From an uncultured Gammaproteobacteria bacterium (GTDB lineage Bacteria > Pseudomonadota > Gammaproteobacteria > Pseudomonadales > Azotimanducaceae), in NCBI GenBank assembly GCA_913043075.1, contig CAJWLI010000027.1, positions 1-11,429 on the forward strand: 11,429 nt of DNA. The letters run 5' to 3'. This document shows positions 1 to 6,773 of the stretch, piece after piece; within the stretch, counting starts at the first letter, position 1, and every line of letters begins with the position of its first letter. Below the pieces are notes generated by a model. It saw only the letters and a program-made list of their open reading frames with translations. It did no database searches and had not been told where the DNA came from. Position numbers and translations under genes: made by a program.

Positions 1-630
1 CCTCTCAATTAAAGGCTTTAACTTATTAACTTGAGCGTCTCTTAAATACTGTTGACCCTCTCCTGTTATTATTTCTTTTATCGCTTCGAGCGCTATCTGA
101 AAGACATCATTTTCAACCAAATAGTCAAAATTTGTCCATTTCGATGATTCGGATATCGCTTTTTTCATTCGTTTTTCAACAGTTTCGTCGCTATCTTGAG
201 CCCTCATTTCCAATCTGGAGCGAAGAGCTTCCAAAGAAGGTGGAAGAATGAATATAGACTTAGCACTTTTATATTTTTCTTTGATCTGCAATGCGCCTTG
301 CCAATCTATTTCAAGGATTAGGATCTTGCCACTTTTTATTATTTTCTGGGCTTCGTCTAAGCTTGTCCCGTAGGCGTAGTCGAAAACCTTTGCACTTTCT
401 AAAAAACCTCCTTTGGCATCTAACTCAGAGAACTCTTGGTCCGAGACAAAATAATAATCTCTTCCGTCAATTTCCTCAGATCTTTTAGGCCTTGTGGTAT
501 GAGATATTGCTGCTCTGCAATCAGCTGTTTGATTAATGAGAGCTTTAACAAGGGAGGTTTTGCCCGCCCCGGATGGGGCAGAGATAACAAAAAAATTTGG
601 GGTATGTTTATTGGTGTCTTTTTTATTCAA
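1..630 (-). CDS. gmk: Guanylate kinase (3' end off the window)
   Basis: Cytoplasmic enzyme that phosphorylates GMP (and dGMP) to GDP with ATP, an essential step of guanine nucleotide supply and recycling. 210 codons are open from the start to the left edge; the E. coli enzyme is about 207 residues, so only a few C-terminal codons are missing. Visible motifs are the P-loop APSGAGKTS (residues 18-26), the GMP-binding SHTTRPKR (43-50), EIDWQGA (107-113), ILPPS (128-132) and an arginine-rich lid segment (about 139-155). The only start codon between the upstream in-frame stop and the P-loop is TTG at 630, with a GAGGGAG ribosome-binding-like sequence at 644-650, rather far away (13 bases). The start overlaps the end of yicC by 8 bases, so translation is probably coupled. 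Family assignment is secure; the start is forced rather than strong. Confidence 0.96.
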   Translation of the reverse strand, partial: MNKKDTNKHTPNFFVISAPSGAGKTSLVKALINQTADCRAAISHTTRPKRSEEIDGRDYYFVSDQEFSELDAKGGFLESAKVFDYAYGTSLDEAQKIIKSGKILILEIDWQGALQIKEKYKSAKSIFILPPSLEALRSRLEMRAQDSDETVEKRMKKAISESSKWTNFDYLVENDVFQIALEAIKEIITGEGQQYLRDAQVNKLKPLIER

Positions 631-1471
631 TATTTTGTATCTGCTCCCTCATTTGCTCAATGAGTACTTTTAGTTCTACAGAACTGCTAGAGGTAAAAAG
701 TGCGTGTGATTTTGAAGAGATTGTGTTGGCTTCGCGATTAAGCTCTTGCATCAAGAAGTCTAGCTTTCTTCCAACTGGCTCACTTAAATCAATATTTCTC
801 GCTACTTCCTTTGCGTGTGCATCTAGTCTGTCAATTTCTTCCTGAATATCCATTTTTTGAATGAGTAAAACCAACTCTTGTTCGTATCTTTCGGGATCAA
901 CTTGAATTTTTAGCTCGTCTAGCTTTGAACGCAATTTTGTTTCCAATGCGTCTTGAATTTTTGGAACCTCGCGCCTTACATCCCTCGTAAGTTTCTCGAT
1001 TGCGGATAGCTTGAGTTTAAGAATCTTTGAGATTTCTTTTCCCTCGATCTCTCGCATTTCCTTTATCTCTTCTATGGCATTAGTAAAACTGCTTAACGCT
1101 TCCTCGTGAAGATCCCCGTCGTCTCTTTCAAACTCAATCATGTCTGGCCACTTAAGTACTGACAAAATATCGCCACTATTTTCGATACCGGTTTCTACTT
1201 TAACCTCGTTTTGTAACTCTTGAATTTTTCTTAACAACGTTTTATTCAAAGTAAGTTTAGAAAGATAGGTTTTTTCATCGAGTTTTAAAGAACATTCAAA
1301 TTTTCCTCTGCTGAAGTTGCTCTGCAATTTATTCGTAAGTTCCTTTTCAATGGTTTTAACGCTTTCCGGTATTCGAAAAGAGAGATCGAGATATCTATGG
1401 TTTACAGATTTTATTTCCCAATTTATTGGGCCGGTAGAAATTCTTGCGAAAGCGGTCATACTTTTAATCAT
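623..1471 (-). CDS. yicC: YicC/YloC family endoribonuclease
   Basis: Member of the YicC family, shown in E. coli to be an endoribonuclease acting on small RNAs such as RyhB; cytoplasmic. The protein is 282 residues from the preferred start, close to the E. coli length of 287. The family N-terminus MIKSMTAFAR, the central QELVLLIQKMDIQEEIDRL region and the near-invariant C-terminus VLIEQMREQIQNIE are all present; much of the middle is charged and likely helical or coiled-coil. An in-frame ATG also lies at 1483 and would add MIPL, but ATG at 1471 matches the family N-terminus. Neither start has a clear ribosome-binding site. It is followed by gmk with an 8-base overlap (stop TAA 623-625, gmk TTG 628-630) and is divergent from rph, another RNA-processing gene. 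Confidence 0.94.
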   Translation of the reverse strand: MIKSMTAFARISTGPINWEIKSVNHRYLDLSFRIPESVKTIEKELTNKLQSNFSRGKFECSLKLDEKTYLSKLTLNKTLLRKIQELQNEVKVETGIENSGDILSVLKWPDMIEFERDDGDLHEEALSSFTNAIEEIKEMREIEGKEISKILKLKLSAIEKLTRDVRREVPKIQDALETKLRSKLDELKIQVDPERYEQELVLLIQKMDIQEEIDRLDAHAKEVARNIDLSEPVGRKLDFLMQELNREANTISSKSHALFTSSSSVELKVLIEQMREQIQNIE

Positions 1472-1501
1472 TAAAGGGATCATTCATCAGTTCAGTTAGA
1501 T

Positions 1502-1507
1502 AGTATA
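1502..1507 (-). promoter_or_regulatory. Candidate -10 box for yicC-gmk
   Basis: On the minus strand this reads TATACT, five of six matches to the sigma70 -10 consensus. The best -35 at 17-base spacing (TTCTCC, plus-strand 1525-1530) is weak. A start site about 7 bases downstream would leave a leader of only some 12 to 24 bases before the yicC ATGs. It overlaps the opposite-facing rph -10 box. Inference from sequence only. Confidence 0.4.
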
Positions 1508-1509
1508 AT
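1504..1509 (+). promoter_or_regulatory. Candidate -10 box for rph-pyrE
   Basis: A perfect TATAAT sits 26 bases before the rph start, so transcription would begin near 1516 with a leader of about 20 bases holding the ribosome-binding site AGGAG (1524-1528). The -35 region is poor (TTCATC at 1483-1488, 15-base spacing), so the promoter may be weak or rely on other contacts. Confidence 0.5.
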
Positions 1510-1535
1510 AAAACTTTGTCCTTAGGAGAAAAACA

Positions 1536-2243
1536 ATGACGAGATCTGTTGCTAGGTCGTACGATCAAATGAGAGAAGTCTCGATAGAGCGCGGTTTCAT
1601 TAGGCATGCAGAAGGATCTGCTTTAATAAGCTTTGGGCTCACGCAAGTAATATGTACCGCGTCTATTGAAAAAGGAGTGCCTTCATTTTTGAGAGGGAAA
1701 GGACGTGGATGGATCACCTCGGAGTATGGAATGTTGCCAAGATCCACGGGCGAACGAATGGACCGCGAGGCTGTCAAAGGGAAACAAAGCGGACGAACTC
1801 AAGAAATTCAGCGTTTGATTGGGCGATCCCTTCGTGCAGCAGTAGATCTTCAAACTGTAGGGGAAAATACTATAAAGATTGACTGTGATGTAATTCAAGC
1901 TGATGGAGGGACTCGCACAGCGGCTATCACCGGTGGTTGTGTAGCACTAATGGACGCCCTTTCTCTTTTAGGCGAAGGTGTTTCAACTAAATTTGTTTCA
2001 GCGGTGTCGGTTGGTATCGTGGATGGCGAACCGGTTTTAGATTTAGAGTATGTCGAGGATTCGAGAGCTGACACAGATATGAACGTCGTATTGAGTGAAG
2101 ACGGGAGCTTTATCGAAATCCAAGGAACAGCAGAAGGTAATACTTTCACTGATCGTGAACTCTTTAAGATGATTGAATTAGCTCAGAAGGGAGGTGCCGA
2201 ATTGATATCACTGCAGAAGCGAGTGCTCTTGGGGAACAGGTAA
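1536..2243 (+). CDS. rph: Ribonuclease PH (tRNA nucleotidyltransferase)
   Basis: Phosphate-dependent 3'-to-5' exoribonuclease that trims the 3' ends of tRNA precursors and helps degrade structured RNA; works as a hexameric ring in the cytoplasm. At 235 residues it matches the full-length family (about 238). Visible are the RTQEIQRLIGRSLR helix (87-100), the family signature CDVIQADGGTR (117-127) with the phosphate-binding T126/R127, and EDSRADTDMNVV (174-185) with the acidic active-site residues. The C-terminus is complete, unlike the frameshifted E. coli K-12 allele. The ATG at 1536 has AGGAG seven bases upstream. Its stop TAA is immediately followed by the pyrE ATG, so the two are surely cotranscribed. 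Confidence 0.97.
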   Translation: MTRSVARSYDQMREVSIERGFIRHAEGSALISFGLTQVICTASIEKGVPSFLRGKGRGWITSEYGMLPRSTGERMDREAVKGKQSGRTQEIQRLIGRSLRAAVDLQTVGENTIKIDCDVIQADGGTRTAAITGGCVALMDALSLLGEGVSTKFVSAVSVGIVDGEPVLDLEYVEDSRADTDMNVVLSEDGSFIEIQGTAEGNTFTDRELFKMIELAQKGGAELISLQKRVLLGNR

Positions 2244-2894
2244 ATGTTGTCGTCCTACAAACAAAATTTTATTGATTTATCGATATCTAATGAAGTCTTA
2301 AAGTTCGGCGAATTTACTCTGAAGTCTGGTCGTGTAAGCCCATACTTTTTTAATCTTGGTAATGTTTCTAGCGGAAAAACTATCTCTATGATAGGAGCGT
2401 ATTATGCTGAAACCATTACTCGGTCTTCATTCAAACCAGACGCACTCTTTGGTCCTGCTTACAAAGGGATCCCACTAGTTGTCACTGCTGCTATTTCGCT
2501 TTTCGATAAACATGAGATAAATCTTCCTTATGCTTTTAATAGGAAAGAAGAGAAAGATCATGGAGAGCGAGGGCAAATAATTGGCAAAAAAATCTCAGGA
2601 GATGTACTCATCATTGATGACGTGATTTCTGCAGGCACTTCTATTAGAGAGGCCTATAAAATTTGTAAATCCATGGGCGCTAATCCAGTGGGAGCAGTAG
2701 TTTCAATTGACCGTCAAGAAATTGGGACACAGAAAAAATCCTCTATTGAGGAAATTGAACAAGAATTAGGCCTAGAAGTTTTAAGTATAATCACTTTGAA
2801 AGATATCATTCAATATTTAGAGAAAGATGATAGTCTTCATGAGCATTTGCCTAGAATGCTGAAATATGAATCACGGTATGGCGTGAAACAATGA
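2244..2894 (+). CDS. pyrE: Orotate phosphoribosyltransferase
   Basis: Transfers ribose-5-phosphate from PRPP to orotate, making orotidine monophosphate in de novo pyrimidine synthesis; a cytoplasmic dimer. 216 residues (E. coli 213). Motifs in order: TLKSGR (25-30), FGPAYKGIP (69-77), the flexible catalytic loop NRKEEKDHGE (99-108) with K101, K104 and H106, and the PRPP-binding signature VLIIDDVISAGTS (121-133). The ATG directly follows the rph stop codon. In E. coli an attenuator in the rph-pyrE gap links pyrE to UTP supply; here there is no gap, so that form of control cannot operate at this place. The gene converges on slmA with a 21-base gap and no visible terminator. Confidence 0.97.
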   Translation: MLSSYKQNFIDLSISNEVLKFGEFTLKSGRVSPYFFNLGNVSSGKTISMIGAYYAETITRSSFKPDALFGPAYKGIPLVVTAAISLFDKHEINLPYAFNRKEEKDHGERGQIIGKKISGDVLIIDDVISAGTSIREAYKICKSMGANPVGAVVSIDRQEIGTQKKSSIEEIEQELGLEVLSIITLKDIIQYLEKDDSLHEHLPRMLKYESRYGVKQ

Positions 2895-2915
2895 AGAAAA
2901 TCCAGTTGCTAGTTA

Positions 2916-3527
2916 CTAAGCCAAGATATTTTGAGCAAATGACTTCCATTTAAGATCAAAATCTTCGGTCGGCGACTTGGAGAAATCACTTCTCACAAAT
3001 TGTGCAATTTTTCCTTCTATAAAAGACATAAATATATCTGCTGAAATATTGGGATGAGTCGTCACGTTATTATCATTTGTGTAACGGTCTTCTCTAAGGA
3101 TTTGCTTAATTTGTACTTCGATTCGATCGAATAGCTGATTGACTCTGAAACGAAGTCGTTCATTTTCTCCCCATAACGCGTCTCCAGCCAGAATTCTGCT
3201 TATTCCCGGGTTTTTCTCTGCAAATGTAAGAACCAGCTTGCTTATTTTTTCACATTTTGAGCTCGCACTAATCTGTTCACTGGAGATCATGTTGAGGCGT
3301 GTAAATATAGTTAGTTCGGCAAACTCGATTAATTCATCGAACATTTTAGTTTTGCTTGGAAAGTGTCTATAGAGAGCTGCTTCAGAAACCCCTACTTGTT
3401 TAGCGAGGCTCGCAGTTGTTATTTTCCCACCAGGACTCTCTTCTAAAATTGCTGCCAAGGATTGGAGAATTTGTTCCTTTCTCGATTTTCTTTTACTTTT
3501 TTTTGATTCTTGTTCAGGGCTTGTCAT
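2916..3527 (-). CDS. slmA: Nucleoid occlusion factor SlmA (TetR family)
   Basis: DNA-binding protein that, when bound to its chromosomal sites, blocks FtsZ ring assembly over the nucleoid and so links division to chromosome segregation. 203 residues (E. coli 198). A basic N-terminal tail (residues 9-18) precedes the TetR-type helix-turn-helix (about 36-59), whose GVSEAALYRHFPSK is nearly identical to enteric SlmA. The C-terminal dimerisation and FtsZ-binding domain keeps RILAG, RVNQLFDRIE and FVRSDF. The ATG at 3527 has AGAAGGGG at 3537-3544 as ribosome-binding site. It lies 46 bases after argB on the same strand, probably the last gene of the coaBC-dut-argB-slmA transcript. Strong conservation of the recognition helix suggests the E. 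coli site consensus is kept (inference). Confidence 0.96.
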   Translation of the reverse strand: MTSPEQESKKSKRKSRKEQILQSLAAILEESPGGKITTASLAKQVGVSEAALYRHFPSKTKMFDELIEFAELTIFTRLNMISSEQISASSKCEKISKLVLTFAEKNPGISRILAGDALWGENERLRFRVNQLFDRIEVQIKQILREDRYTNDNNVTTHPNISADIFMSFIEGKIAQFVRSDFSKSPTEDFDLKWKSFAQNILA

Positions 3528-3573
3528 TTGTTCATTCCCCTTCTAGTAATAAACTTCAGACGCTGAATAGCTT

Positions 3574-4470
3574 TCATCTTTCGGTAATTAGCGTCCCTAT
3601 TCCTTTGTCTGTGAGCACCTCCAGTAGTACCGCGTGTTCCTGACGTCCATCAATAATGTGCGCGGTTTTAACACCATTTTGAACCGCCGATATTGCGCAC
3701 TTTACTTTTGGGATCATCCCTTCCTTGATATCACCGTCCTTAATAAATTTCTCCGCTTCCTTTGGAATTAGTCTGGATATCAACTCGTTCTTCGCGTTTC
3801 TGATTCCGGAGATATTGGTGAGTAAAATAAGTTTTTCTGCTCCGAGTTTTTCGGCTATCTTTCCCGCTACAAAATCCGCGTTTATATTGTAAGTTTTATT
3901 ATCTTCACCGACCCCAATAGGCGCGACTACAGGAATGAAACCATTATTTGTCACCACGTCGATAATTTGCTGATTGACCTTTTTCACTTCCCCGACCTGT
4001 CCTATATCTATAGATTCGACTTTTTCCATATCTCCTTGGGGTTTTTCTATAATCAATTTTTTTGCCTCAATCAGATTGGCGTCCTTGCCTGTTAACCCAA
4101 CGGCCTTACCGCCGTTTTCATTGATAAGACTTACTATTTCTTGATTTACAATGCCCCCAAGAACCATTTGCACAACATCCATTGTCTTATTGTCGGTGAT
4201 TCGCATACCGTCAATAAAAGACGTTTTTAGTCCTAACTCTTTTAGAGTTTCTCCTATTTGTGGTCCTCCACCATGCACGACAACCGGGTTCATTCCAACA
4301 AGTTTCATTAGAACTATGTCTCTTGAAAAAGAGTTCTTTAGGTGGTTTTCAGTCATGGCGTTTCCGCCATATTTTACTACTATGGTCTTGCCGAAAAATC
4401 GTTTTATGTATGGCAGCGCTTCGGTAAGGACATGCGCGATATGCGTATTATCAGATGATATATTTTCCAT
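3574..4470 (-). CDS. argB: N-acetylglutamate kinase, long arginine-sensitive type
   Basis: Phosphorylates N-acetyl-L-glutamate with ATP, the second step of arginine synthesis. 298 residues, like the Pseudomonas enzyme (about 301) and longer than the 258-residue enteric form. Motifs: KYGGNAM (33-39), HGGGP (66-70), DGMR (87-90), NINAD (195-199), LLTN (217-219 region) and GMIPK (251-255). The extra N-terminal helix (about 8-27, ending ALPYIKRFFGK) is the element that in hexameric kinases builds the ring and takes part in feedback inhibition by arginine, so this enzyme is probably arginine-inhibited (inference from family). Its ATG overlaps the dut stop by one base (TAATG), indicating translational coupling. 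ArgB in a dut-coaBC context is Pseudomonas-like; algC, which lies between them there, is absent. Confidence 0.97.
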   Translation of the reverse strand: MENISSDNTHIAHVLTEALPYIKRFFGKTIVVKYGGNAMTENHLKNSFSRDIVLMKLVGMNPVVVHGGGPQIGETLKELGLKTSFIDGMRITDNKTMDVVQMVLGGIVNQEIVSLINENGGKAVGLTGKDANLIEAKKLIIEKPQGDMEKVESIDIGQVGEVKKVNQQIIDVVTNNGFIPVVAPIGVGEDNKTYNINADFVAGKIAEKLGAEKLILLTNISGIRNAKNELISRLIPKEAEKFIKDGDIKEGMIPKVKCAISAVQNGVKTAHIIDGRQEHAVLLEVLTDKGIGTLITER

Positions 4471-4925
4471 TAACTTATTCCCGATGAACCAAAGCCGTCT
4501 TCACCCCTTTTACTAGCGTCAAACTCACTTACAATTAGGAGTGGAACCTGTTTAACGGGGACTAATATTAGTTGAGCAACTCTATCTCCTGGTGATATGA
4601 CAAAGGGCGTTTTACTTCGGTTCCACAAAGAGATCATAAGTTCTCCTTGGTAATCCGAATCTATCAGCCCAACAAGATTCCCTAACACAATACCATTTTT
4701 GTGCCCTAAACCTGATCTTGGAAGGATTAATCCAGCGTAGTCTGGGTCTTCAATATAAATCGCTATTCCGGATGGTATAAGTTCAGTTTCTCTAGCGGAA
4801 ATTTCGATCTGGTTATCTATACACGCCCGAAGATCCATCCCTGCGGAGCCACGAGTACTGAAAGAGGGAAAAGGGATTTCGGAACCTATTTTATCGTTTA
4901 CAACCTTGACCTGTAATTTATCCAT
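4470..4925 (-). CDS. dut: dUTP diphosphatase (dUTPase)
   Basis: Hydrolyses dUTP to dUMP and pyrophosphate, keeping uracil out of DNA and feeding thymidylate synthesis; a homotrimer. 151 residues from the preferred start, the E. coli length. All five dUTPase motifs are present: AGMDLRA (28-34), PRSGLG (69-74), GLIDSDYQGEL (86-96) with catalytic D91, RVAQLI (115-120) and RGEDGFGSSG (140-149). An in-frame ATG at 4955 would add ten residues, but ATG at 4925 matches the family N-terminus and overlaps the coaBC stop by 8 bases (ATGGATAA), a common coupling arrangement. Followed by argB with a TAATG overlap. Confidence 0.96.
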   Translation of the reverse strand: MDKLQVKVVNDKIGSEIPFPSFSTRGSAGMDLRACIDNQIEISARETELIPSGIAIYIEDPDYAGLILPRSGLGHKNGIVLGNLVGLIDSDYQGELMISLWNRSKTPFVISPGDRVAQLILVPVKQVPLLIVSEFDASKRGEDGFGSSGIS

Positions 4926-6141
4926 AAGCGATCGATTCCAAGCACCTGTCTGCAATAACAGCGATAAGGTTTCTGGCTAACGTTTTCTTTGAGGATTTAG
5001 GGAAAGATTTATTTAGTTCGTGGCCTAGGACAGTTACCTCATTTAGGTCGCTATCGAAACCAATTGTAGGATCGCCTACGTTGTTCGCAACGATCAGGTC
5101 TAAATCTTTTTCCCTAAGTTTCTTTTCTGCATTCTTTATGAGATTTTCAGTTTCGGCTGCAAACCCGACGGTGAATGGCTTACGCCCATTTTTCAGCTTA
5201 CTAATTTCCAAAAGAATGTCAGGGGTCTTTGAAAGCTCAAGACTCAATTTTAACTCGCCGGTTTTTTTGATCTTGCTTAAGGCAGGAGATTCAACTTTAA
5301 AATCGGCAACGGCTGCAACGGAGATAAATATATCTGTCCTTTCAATGATATTAAGGGTTTTCTCAAGCATCTCATCTGCTGACTCTACATTGACAATTTC
5401 TACTCGAGCTGGGACTGGAAGATTGGTAGGTCCTGATATCAAGGTAACTGCGGCTCCCGCTTCCATTGCGGCCTCGGCAATTGCGTAGCCTTGCTTCCCT
5501 GAGCTATGGTTGCTTATGTATCTGATCGGATCAATGGCTTCTCTCGTCGGACCAGCCGTAACGACCACGTTCTTGCCAGATAAAGAATGGGTTTCGAACA
5601 TCTCTGAAAGAGAGTTTACGATGTTCCCAACCTCCATTAAGCGGCCAACGCCAATTTCGCCACACGCTTGATCACCTTCGCCTGGGTTTAAAATGTCGAT
5701 TTTTCTGTTTTGGATTTCACCCATATTATTCTGCGTCGCCTTTTTTTCCCACATACTACGATTCATCGAGGGAGCAACAACTACTTTGCAGTCGGCAGCG
5801 AGGCAAATCGCAGTCAATAGGTCGTCGCTTCGTCCTTGAGCAAGGCGAGATATAAAGTCCGCGGATGCTGGAGCTATCAAAATCAAATCAGCCCATCGCG
5901 CTACTTCAATGTGGCCCATGGCTGATTCTGTTTGAGCATCGAGCAGGTCTAGGTGAACTGGATTTCGGGATAAAGCTTGAAGAGTCAATGGAGTAATGAA
6001 CTTTTGTGCTGCGCTAGTCATTGCGGTCCTAATTTCTGCTCCTTCGTCTTGGAGTCGTCTACATATTTCAGCACTTTTATACGCCGCTATGCCCCCTGTT
6101 ACCCCCAGAAGAATCCTTTTATTTGAGAGTCGCTTTATCAT
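4918..6141 (-). CDS. coaBC: Bifunctional phosphopantothenoylcysteine decarboxylase / phosphopantothenate-cysteine ligase
   Basis: Carries out two steps of coenzyme A synthesis: CTP-dependent joining of cysteine to 4'-phosphopantothenate (CoaB, C-terminal half) and FMN-dependent decarboxylation to 4'-phosphopantetheine (CoaC, N-terminal half). 407 residues. CoaC motifs: GVTGGIAAYK (13-22), MGHIE (75-79) with catalytic H77, PSMN (124-127), and ACGEIGVGR (159-167) with catalytic C160. CoaB motifs: TAGPTREAIDPIRYISNHSS (195-214), AAVAD (276-280) and the lysine segment KIKK (290-293). The frame extends upstream to a TTG at 6195, but ATG at 6141 matches the family N-terminus and has a good ribosome-binding site. 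First gene of the coaBC-dut-argB-slmA run. radC, which separates coaBC from rpmB in E. coli and Pseudomonas, is absent. Confidence 0.96.
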   Translation of the reverse strand: MIKRLSNKRILLGVTGGIAAYKSAEICRRLQDEGAEIRTAMTSAAQKFITPLTLQALSRNPVHLDLLDAQTESAMGHIEVARWADLILIAPASADFISRLAQGRSDDLLTAICLAADCKVVVAPSMNRSMWEKKATQNNMGEIQNRKIDILNPGEGDQACGEIGVGRLMEVGNIVNSLSEMFETHSLSGKNVVVTAGPTREAIDPIRYISNHSSGKQGYAIAEAAMEAGAAVTLISGPTNLPVPARVEIVNVESADEMLEKTLNIIERTDIFISVAAVADFKVESPALSKIKKTGELKLSLELSKTPDILLEISKLKNGRKPFTVGFAAETENLIKNAEKKLREKDLDLIVANNVGDPTIGFDSDLNEVTVLGHELNKSFPKSSKKTLARNLIAVIADRCLESIAYG

Positions 6142-6150
6142 TTTTGTATA

Positions 6151-6156
6151 CCTTCT
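6151..6156 (-). promoter_or_regulatory. Ribosome-binding site deciding the coaBC start
   Basis: Minus-strand AGAAGG lies nine bases before the ATG at 6141. The longer frame start (TTG 6195) has no such site, so this supports the shorter protein. Confidence 0.65.
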
Positions 6157-6234
6157 GACACCATGAAAACTATCTTCTTGACCGCCTAGACGCAAAAGAT
6201 GATAACTTTTTTTTATTCGTTTTTCTTAAATTTA

Positions 6235-6263
6235 TTGAAGAATGCGAGCTAATTTGTTATAAA
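6235..6263 (+). promoter_or_regulatory. Sigma70-type promoter of rpmB-rpmG
   Basis: TTGAAG (6235-6240), a 17-base spacer and TATAAA (6258-6263) preceded by TGT, which makes an extended -10. Transcription would start near 6270, leaving a leader of about 44 bases with the ribosome-binding site AGGAG at 6300-6304. It is the best promoter match in the window, fitting the high expression expected of ribosomal protein genes. A facing promoter for coaBC must lie in the same 172-base region; the best candidate, TTGCGT then TAGTTT on the minus strand, is weak. Confidence 0.7.
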
Positions 6264-6313
6264 ACTCAGCCGCTTGAAAGCACTACTCAGATCTAAGTTA
6301 GGAGAAAGATCTT

Positions 6314-6550
6314 ATGTCAAGACAATGCCAAGTCACTGGAAAAAGACCTGTGACAGGAAATAACGTGTCTCACGCAAATAACAAGACTAAAAGACGATTT
6401 CTCCCTAATATACATGATCATAGATTTTGGGTAGAAAGTGAAAACAGATTTGTAAAGCTTAGAGTGTCGGCAAAGGGAATGAGAATTATAGACAAATTGG
6501 GTATCGATAAAGTCGTAAGTGACATCAGAGCTCGTGGAGGCAAAGTCTAA
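6314..6550 (+). CDS. rpmB: 50S ribosomal protein L28
   Basis: Structural protein of the large ribosomal subunit. 78 residues, exactly the E. coli length, with the L28 N-terminus SRQCQVTGKRPVTGN (2-16), the basic NKTKRRFLPN (23-32), HRFWVES (36-42) and LRVSAKGMR (49-57). The ATG has AGGAG nine bases upstream. rpmG begins two bases after its stop, giving the usual L28-L33 pair, so both are made from one transcript. Confidence 0.98.
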   Translation: MSRQCQVTGKRPVTGNNVSHANNKTKRRFLPNIHDHRFWVESENRFVKLRVSAKGMRIIDKLGIDKVVSDIRARGGKV

Positions 6551-6551
6551 A

Positions 6552-6707
6552 ATGAGAGAGAAAATTAGGTTAAATTCGTCGGCTGGAACAGGTCACTTCT
6601 ACACCACGACAAAGAACAAGAAGACAATGCCGGAAAAAATGGAGATAAAAAAATTCGACCCTGTAGCCCGAGCTCACGTTCTCTACAAAGAGGGAAAGAT
6701 CAAGTAA
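6552..6707 (+). CDS. rpmG: 50S ribosomal protein L33
   Basis: Small protein of the large ribosomal subunit near the E site. 51 residues; compared with E. coli (55) the N-terminus is four residues shorter and starts directly at MREKIRL. SSAGTGHFYTTTKNK (10-24) and KKFDPVARAHVLYKE (34-48) are the family core. It has no cysteine, so it is the zinc-free type, as in E. coli. The open frame continues back to an ATG at 6519 inside rpmB, but the family N-terminus, the one-base gap after the rpmB stop and the lack of homology of the extra residues favour ATG 6552. A hairpin follows at 6709. Confidence 0.96.
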   Translation: MREKIRLNSSAGTGHFYTTTKNKKTMPEKMEIKKFDPVARAHVLYKEGKIK

Positions 6708-6708
6708 A

Positions 6709-6755
6709 GCTAAGCTTATCGATCCTCTCATAAGTTTAGCGATGTTTTAATGTTT
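6709..6755 (+). terminator. Probable intrinsic terminator after rpmB-rpmG
   Basis: Inverted repeat: left arm GCTAAGCTTAT (6709-6719), ten-base loop, right arm ATAAGTTTAGC (6730-6740), an 11-pair stem with one G-U pair. It is followed by a T-rich but interrupted tail, GATGTTTTAATGTTT (6741-6755). The stem is AT-rich and the tail imperfect, so it may be a partial terminator that lets some transcription through to mutM. Confidence 0.6.
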
Positions 6756-6773
6756 GTAAGAAATTCCTAATCT

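Noticed and set aside
660..671. Partial match to the SlmA binding site (core GAGTACT), also near 4852-4863
   Set aside because: Only about 8 of 12 positions match the GTGAGTACTCAC consensus, and both lie within conserved coding sequence, so chance is the simpler explanation.
2895..2915. Possible bidirectional terminator between pyrE and slmA
   Set aside because: No inverted repeat with a T-tract could be found in or near the 21-base gap.
2891..2953. 20-codon frame starting with ATG on the pyrE stop, plus strand
   Set aside because: It runs antisense through the end of slmA, has no ribosome-binding site and no recognisable product.
4151..4516. 121-codon plus-strand frame opposite argB and dut
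   Set aside because: Shadow of argB, whose own motifs and length are convincing; no initiation signals.
6142..6195. 18-residue N-terminal extension of coaBC from TTG 6195
   Set aside because: The ATG at 6141 has a good ribosome-binding site and matches the family start.
6519..6551. Upstream start for rpmG inside rpmB
   Set aside because: The extra residues are an out-of-frame reading of rpmB; L33 homology begins at 6552.
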